Assembly (NCBI RefSeq): GCF_017377655.1
Contig: NZ_JAFREL010000086.1
Span: 1 to 57,996, forward strand
Direction of reading: 5' to 3'
From: Candidatus Enterococcus ferrettii
GTDB taxonomy: Bacteria > Bacillota > Bacilli > Lactobacillales > Enterococcaceae
Length of the DNA stretch: 57,996 bases
Positions 54,216-57,996 of this stretch are shown piece by piece (the first letter of the stretch is position 1; each line of letters opens with the position of its first letter). Below the pieces are notes generated by a model. It saw nothing but the letters and a program-made list of their open reading frames with translations, did not search any database and was not told where the DNA came from. The translations under genes were made by a program, and so were the position numbers.

Positions 54216-55310
54216 ATGGCAACAAACTTGATTGTACGTGGAGCCCCACAAGAATATGAATTGAAAACAGCAGCTTGGCAGGATTTGCCCAAACATTTAG
54301 AACGAAGAAATTTAAGAAAAGTTATGATTATTCATGGAGAGACTTCCTGGCAGGCAGTAAAGGGTTATTTCCCGGACTTGTCAGCTTACGAAACTTCCTT
54401 CTATTATTATGGAAAGGACTGCACTGATGAAGCCGCTGATCATTTTGCAAAACTTGCTACAGAGGATCAGGCTGAGGCACTAATTGCAGTTGGTGGCGGA
54501 AAAGTTGCTGATCTGACCAAGCTTACAGCTTATCGTTTGAATTTACCTGTCATTATTTTACCAACTTTAGCTGCTACCTGCGCTGCCTACACTCCCTTAA
54601 GTGTTGTTTATAATCATGAAGGGGTGATGTTGCGGTATGATATTTTCCCTAAGGCAACGGATTTAGTTTTGATTGACCCACAGGTTTTATTGGAATCGCC
54701 CTATGAACTGATGGTGGCTGGGATTGGTGATACCTTAGCAAAATGGTATGAATCTGATGCTATCATCTCACAATTAGCAGTTAAGCCGCTTGAAATTCAA
54801 GTAGCGGAATTTGCTGCCAAAAAATGTCGGGATATACTGCTTGCTGAAAGCAGTGCTGCATTGCAGGCTATGAAAGAAAAGCAATTGAATCAAGCGTTTA
54901 TCGACATTATCGAAACGAATATTTTATTAGCCGGTATGGTAGGCGGTTTTGGTGATGAATATGGTCGAACCTCTGGTGCTCATTCTATCCACGATGCTTT
55001 AACGGTTTTACCTGATTCTCATAAGCAGCTTCATGGAAATAAAGTAGCTTATGGTATCTTAGTTCAATTGATGATTGAACAGAAGGTTTCAGAAATTCGA
55101 CAACTGTTACCCTTCTATCATCAGTTAGGACTGCCGACTAATTTACAAGACATGTCACTTGATTTGACTGAGAAAGATTACCAGCAAGTGGCTGAGCGGG
55201 CTGCTGCTCCGGATGAAATGATCCATTTTATGAAAGAAACCATTACACCGGAAGTAATCATTCAAGCTATGAGAGATTTGGAAACTTTAACAACTGACGC
55301 ATGGAGCTAA
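54216..55310 (+). CDS. Iron-containing alcohol dehydrogenase family (GldA/HcxA-like)
   Basis: A 364-residue dehydrogenase. The NAD-binding motif is AVGGGKVADLTK, and metal-site residues lie in GIGDTLAKW, GAHSIHDAL and HGNKVAYGILVQL, the arrangement of glycerol dehydrogenase and HcxA/YbdH hydroxycarboxylate dehydrogenase. The ATG at 54216 is preceded by AAAGAAGCGG, a weak site. The substrate is not known. Single gene ending in a hairpin. Confidence 0.88.
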   Translation: MATNLIVRGAPQEYELKTAAWQDLPKHLERRNLRKVMIIHGETSWQAVKGYFPDLSAYETSFYYYGKDCTDEAADHFAKLATEDQAEALIAVGGGKVADLTKLTAYRLNLPVIILPTLAATCAAYTPLSVVYNHEGVMLRYDIFPKATDLVLIDPQVLLESPYELMVAGIGDTLAKWYESDAIISQLAVKPLEIQVAEFAAKKCRDILLAESSAALQAMKEKQLNQAFIDIIETNILLAGMVGGFGDEYGRTSGAHSIHDALTVLPDSHKQLHGNKVAYGILVQLMIEQKVSEIRQLLPFYHQLGLPTNLQDMSLDLTEKDYQQVAERAAAPDEMIHFMKETITPEVIIQAMRDLETLTTDAWS

Positions 55311-55323
55311 TCCATGCGTTTTT
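55297..55323 (+). terminator. Terminator of the Fe-ADH gene
   Basis: ACGCATGGA, loop GCTAA, TCCATGCGT, then TTTTTG. It overlaps the stop codon TAA. Confidence 0.9.
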
Positions 55324-55399
55324 GTTATGAAAAGTTAATTAGACCCCATCGTTATATACTTCAGCACGCTATAGTGGTTATTTGAATTGGTCTATTAAT

Positions 55400-55435
55400 A
55401 AAAAAGAAGAACGCACCTTTTCAGATGCCTCCTTC
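55400..55435 (-). terminator. Terminator of the 41-codon gene
   Basis: Minus strand: GAAGGAGGCATCT, loop GAAA, AGGTGCGTTCTTC, a 13-base stem with one mismatch and two wobbles, followed by TTTTTTATT. The stem overlaps the stop codon. Confidence 0.85.
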
Positions 55436-55559
55436 AAAATAACTTTCCAGTTTTTACGGCATAAATCGTTAACGAAATCAGAATGAATAACGCTAGCATT
55501 TCCAGTAAAACATCACTTGATTTCACCTGGTTCCTAGGACTATTCTTTTCTCTCTTCAT
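55434..55559 (-). CDS. 41-residue membrane peptide, holin-like/toxin-like
   Basis: A 41-codon ORF. A basic N terminus (MKREKNSPRN) is followed by one hydrophobic helix (LLEMLALFILISLTIYAV, about 18-35) and a basic end (KTGKLF). The layout is that of small type I toxins or holin-like peptides, though the assignment is by pattern only. GAGGAGG lies 11 bases upstream of the ATG. A strong terminator overlaps the stop. No antisense RNA was recognised, so type I toxin status is open. Confidence 0.55.
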   Translation of the reverse strand: MKREKNSPRNQVKSSDVLLEMLALFILISLTIYAVKTGKLF

Positions 55560-55749
55560 ACACTATTTTGCCTCCTCATTTCTCTCCCTCACACCTTAAC
55601 ATTTTCGATTGGTCTAGGTAAAGAATAGAATGGATTGATTTTAATGAGAATACGATGATAAAGCTCTTGCTCATTTTTATGCGGATTGATTGCCTTCTTT
55701 CATCCTTATGTGGTTGAATAAACAGAATACTATTTTTTAGGAGGAATCC

Positions 55750-57183
55750 ATGGATAAGCAACCGGCAAATACTTCTTCACATAAAGAAGTTGGATTATTA
55801 GGGTTAACTATGATTGTGGTGGGGTCAATGCTTGGCGGTGGTGTTTTCAATCTACCTAGCAGTATCTCACAATCAGCTGGCGCAGCTGCTTCTTTGATGG
55901 CTTGGACGATCACCGGGATAGGTGTTTTTTTCATCGCCAAAGTGTTTCAAACGCTGGCTAATGAGCAGCCAGAAATTACTGGCGGTATTTACTACTATGC
56001 CAAAGATGGGTTTGGATCATATGTCGGCTTTAATTCGGCCTGGGGATACTGGCTGAGCAATATTATTGGAAATGTTTCCTTTGTTATTCTTTTTTTGGAT
56101 GCCTTGAGCAAATTTTTCCCACAGATCGGTGGAGCTAAAGGAACCATGGGCTTCTATTTGGGTAGTTTGATGATTTGGCTAGTTGTCCTTCTGGTCTCTC
56201 GCGGGATTCGAGCTGCTAATGCCTTAAATGTCCTAGCGACCTTTGCTAAAGTGGTGCCGATTTTTATCGGAATTTTTATTTTGATCGCTCATTTCCGCTA
56301 TTCAACCTTTTCGGTGGATTTATTTGCTAAAAATATTCAAACGAACAGTGGTGGTTTGGGTAGTCTTTCTACTCAAGTAAAACATGCTATGCTGCAAACT
56401 ATGTGGGTTTTCGTGGGAATTGAAGGGGCTGTTGTCCTTTCTGGTCGAGCTAAACGAGCAAAAGATGTAGGTAGAGCTACTTTGATTGGGTACGGAACCA
56501 CCTTGGCCATTTATGTATTAATTGTAATGCTGAGCTTTGGCATTTTACCTCAGGAAACATTAATGCAGCTTCCTAATCCTTCTCTAAGCGGTGTGCTAAA
56601 TGCTGCTGTTGGACCTTGGGGAGCTCGCATGATCGATGTCGGCGTGATTATCTCTGTACTAGGTGCTTGGATTTCCTGGACCATCCTAGCGGCTGAAATT
56701 TCTTATGATGCCGCTAACGACCAGATGTTTCCAGCCTTTTTAGGTAAGGAGAATCGACACCAAGCACCCGTCAATGCTCTGATCCTAAACGGCTTGATTA
56801 TGCAGGTTGTCTTCATTTTCTCGCGTCTAGCCATGGATGCCTTCCAGGCAGTCACTGATACAGCCACTACGATGGTTTTAATTCCTTATGTTTTGTCGGC
56901 AGGCTTTTTATGGCGACTTTCTAACAACAAAAAAGTTCACAATCATCGACTTCTGGCTCTTGGTGCTATACTTTACGGAGTTTACATGCTTTACTCATCC
57001 GGCTTCATGAACTTGCTCTATTGTGTCGGGATTTATGCTTTGGGCTTCAGCTTTTGGTTGTGGAACAGCCATACTTATCAACGGCCTTTATTTCAGAAGA
57101 ACAAAGAAAAATATTTATTTGCTGCTATTACAGCATTGGGTATTCTGAGCCTAATTGTGCTGCTGATACAACTCAATGCTTAA
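55750..57183 (+). CDS. Basic amino acid/polyamine antiporter (APA family, ArcD-like)
   Basis: A 477-residue APC-superfamily carrier with 12 predicted helices. The N-terminal IVVGSMLGGGVFNLPSSIS is the signature of APA antiporters such as ArcD and LysP-type arginine/ornithine exchangers. It would exchange amino acids across the membrane. The ATG follows AGGAGGAATCC. The next gene begins 60 bases later, so the two may be co-transcribed. Substrate remains unknown. Confidence 0.9.
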   Translation: MDKQPANTSSHKEVGLLGLTMIVVGSMLGGGVFNLPSSISQSAGAAASLMAWTITGIGVFFIAKVFQTLANEQPEITGGIYYYAKDGFGSYVGFNSAWGYWLSNIIGNVSFVILFLDALSKFFPQIGGAKGTMGFYLGSLMIWLVVLLVSRGIRAANALNVLATFAKVVPIFIGIFILIAHFRYSTFSVDLFAKNIQTNSGGLGSLSTQVKHAMLQTMWVFVGIEGAVVLSGRAKRAKDVGRATLIGYGTTLAIYVLIVMLSFGILPQETLMQLPNPSLSGVLNAAVGPWGARMIDVGVIISVLGAWISWTILAAEISYDAANDQMFPAFLGKENRHQAPVNALILNGLIMQVVFIFSRLAMDAFQAVTDTATTMVLIPYVLSAGFLWRLSNNKKVHNHRLLALGAILYGVYMLYSSGFMNLLYCVGIYALGFSFWLWNSHTYQRPLFQKNKEKYLFAAITALGILSLIVLLIQLNA

Positions 57184-57243
57184 GCATTGAACTTGCCCCA
57201 GCTCGTCTTTCTAAGTTATTCTGACAATAGGGGGATGATCTTT

Positions 57244-57960
57244 ATGACGCTTATGCTCTTTATCACCATCATCTTTAACTTATTTGCTTTACTGCTGATT
57301 GTCATTCGGCCGAAAATTTTCCAAACAAAACTGTTTAAACCAATGATTTACAATTTTAAACTATCTGTGATTCCTTTGTTCATTTTACTGGGAACTTTAG
57401 CACTGCAATTATTTTTTGGCTGGTTATCAGCTGTGACTTCGTTTGAATTTCTAGGAATAATTAGTGGCTTCATCTTAATTATTGGCTTAATTATTTGGTT
57501 GATTTTCCTGCCTAATGCTGGATATTTAGTCACAGAATTAAACCTAACCCATCGTGAAATGGATAAAATCGAGGTGCCGATTTGGTACGACATTATTGCT
57601 GTGCTGAGCTTGGCTATTTCTGGTGTATTGAATACGGCTTTAAATATTGTTTTGCTGCAATTCACTTTTATTATTTATCTCGATCCTGTTAACATTACCA
57701 GTATTAATACTCCTCTATTCTGGTTATTGACCTGGCTGGTTTTCCCTGTACTAAGCTTTGGCATTTATTTAGGTCGTTATATTCGCTTTTATACTTGGGA
57801 TTTGTTTCATCCAATCCAGTTTCTTCAAAAGTTGTTAGAGCACTTTCATGAAAAAGAGCATCGCCGGGATGCCTTTTTGTTCACCCTGTTGTACGGATTA
57901 TTCTTTGCTCTGTTTTATGCTGTAACTTTCTTAAATCCTTTGTGGCAGATGCTGCGCTAA
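57244..57960 (+). CDS. Multi-spanning membrane protein of unknown function
   Basis: A 238-residue membrane protein with about seven predicted helices and no recognised family. The best start is the ATG at 57244, eight bases after AGGGGGATG; a TTG at 57187 and an ATG at 57235 are less well placed. It follows the antiporter gene. The hydrophilic loop RPKIFQTKLFKP is near the N terminus and a charged HEKEHRRDA loop is before the last helix. The gene ends 36 bases before the window edge. Confidence 0.7.
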   Translation: MTLMLFITIIFNLFALLLIVIRPKIFQTKLFKPMIYNFKLSVIPLFILLGTLALQLFFGWLSAVTSFEFLGIISGFILIIGLIIWLIFLPNAGYLVTELNLTHREMDKIEVPIWYDIIAVLSLAISGVLNTALNIVLLQFTFIIYLDPVNITSINTPLFWLLTWLVFPVLSFGIYLGRYIRFYTWDLFHPIQFLQKLLEHFHEKEHRRDAFLFTLLYGLFFALFYAVTFLNPLWQMLR

Positions 57961-57996
57961 AAAAACGTCAATCACTTTTTGATATGCTACCCCTAT

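Overview
The window is AT-rich DNA from a low-GC Gram-positive bacterium, most likely an Enterococcus or a close relative in the Lactobacillales. The basis is strong AGGAGG-type ribosome binding sites, CcpA-type cre sites, several PTS systems, a BceRS-BceAB module, and a ptb-buk fermentation operon. The species cannot be named from the sequence. No rRNA, tRNA or CRISPR array was seen.

Layout. 1-1552: a Tn916-type tyrosine integrase between two exact 20-bp inverted copies, with subterminal TTGACGGC repeats. 2464-4758: a HAD phosphatase and an esterase. 4892-10951: YczE-like membrane protein, arginase-family enzyme, and a beta-glucoside unit (6-phospho-beta-glucosidase, PTS EIIBCA, RpiR regulator). 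11133-15015: a five-gene operon (HTH regulator, PLDc_N protein, ABC ATPase, permease, alpha/beta hydrolase) resembling yxlEFG of Bacillus. 15181-19550: methyltransferase, a deletion scar joining broken focA-like and rpiR-like genes, cold-shock protein, a decayed large serine recombinase and repeated terminator-ended units. 19551-24039: EIIA, a TetR-controlled ABC exporter and a 22-codon gene. 24446-28857: a LicT-antiterminated operon with PTS EIIBC, an EIIA reachable only by a -1 frameshift, an ADP-ribosylglycohydrolase-family enzyme and another EIIA. 28957-31430: a DUF2268 protein and a YjeM-like transporter. 32141-36651: BceRS-BceAB. 36831: a small Sm/Hfq-like protein. 37205: a second, catalytically incomplete integrase. 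38491-40820: ABC-2 exporter. 40949-48751: CstA-like transporter plus an operon for aldehyde/acyl-CoA conversion (acylating aldehyde dehydrogenase, Ptb, Buk, alcohol dehydrogenase, membrane protein) behind a palindromic operator and a perfect cre, with a TetR gene upstream. 49006-53288: AraC/GyrI-type regulator and an amino-acid ABC transporter with an aminotransferase. 53477-57960: secreted repeat protein, Fe-ADH-family enzyme, 41-codon membrane peptide, amino acid antiporter and a membrane protein.

The genes fit a fermentative gut-type lifestyle. Sugar uptake by PTS feeds glycolysis under CcpA. The aldehyde operon could dismute an aldehyde, giving ATP through butyrate kinase on one side and NAD+ through the alcohol dehydrogenase on the other. 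The Bce module, ABC exporters and antiporter serve stress and export. The most notable observations are the inverted-repeat integrase unit, the slippery-site PTS fusion, the Hfq-like protein, the ADP-ribosylglycohydrolase PTS operon, the aldehyde operon and two tiny genes with complete transcription signals.
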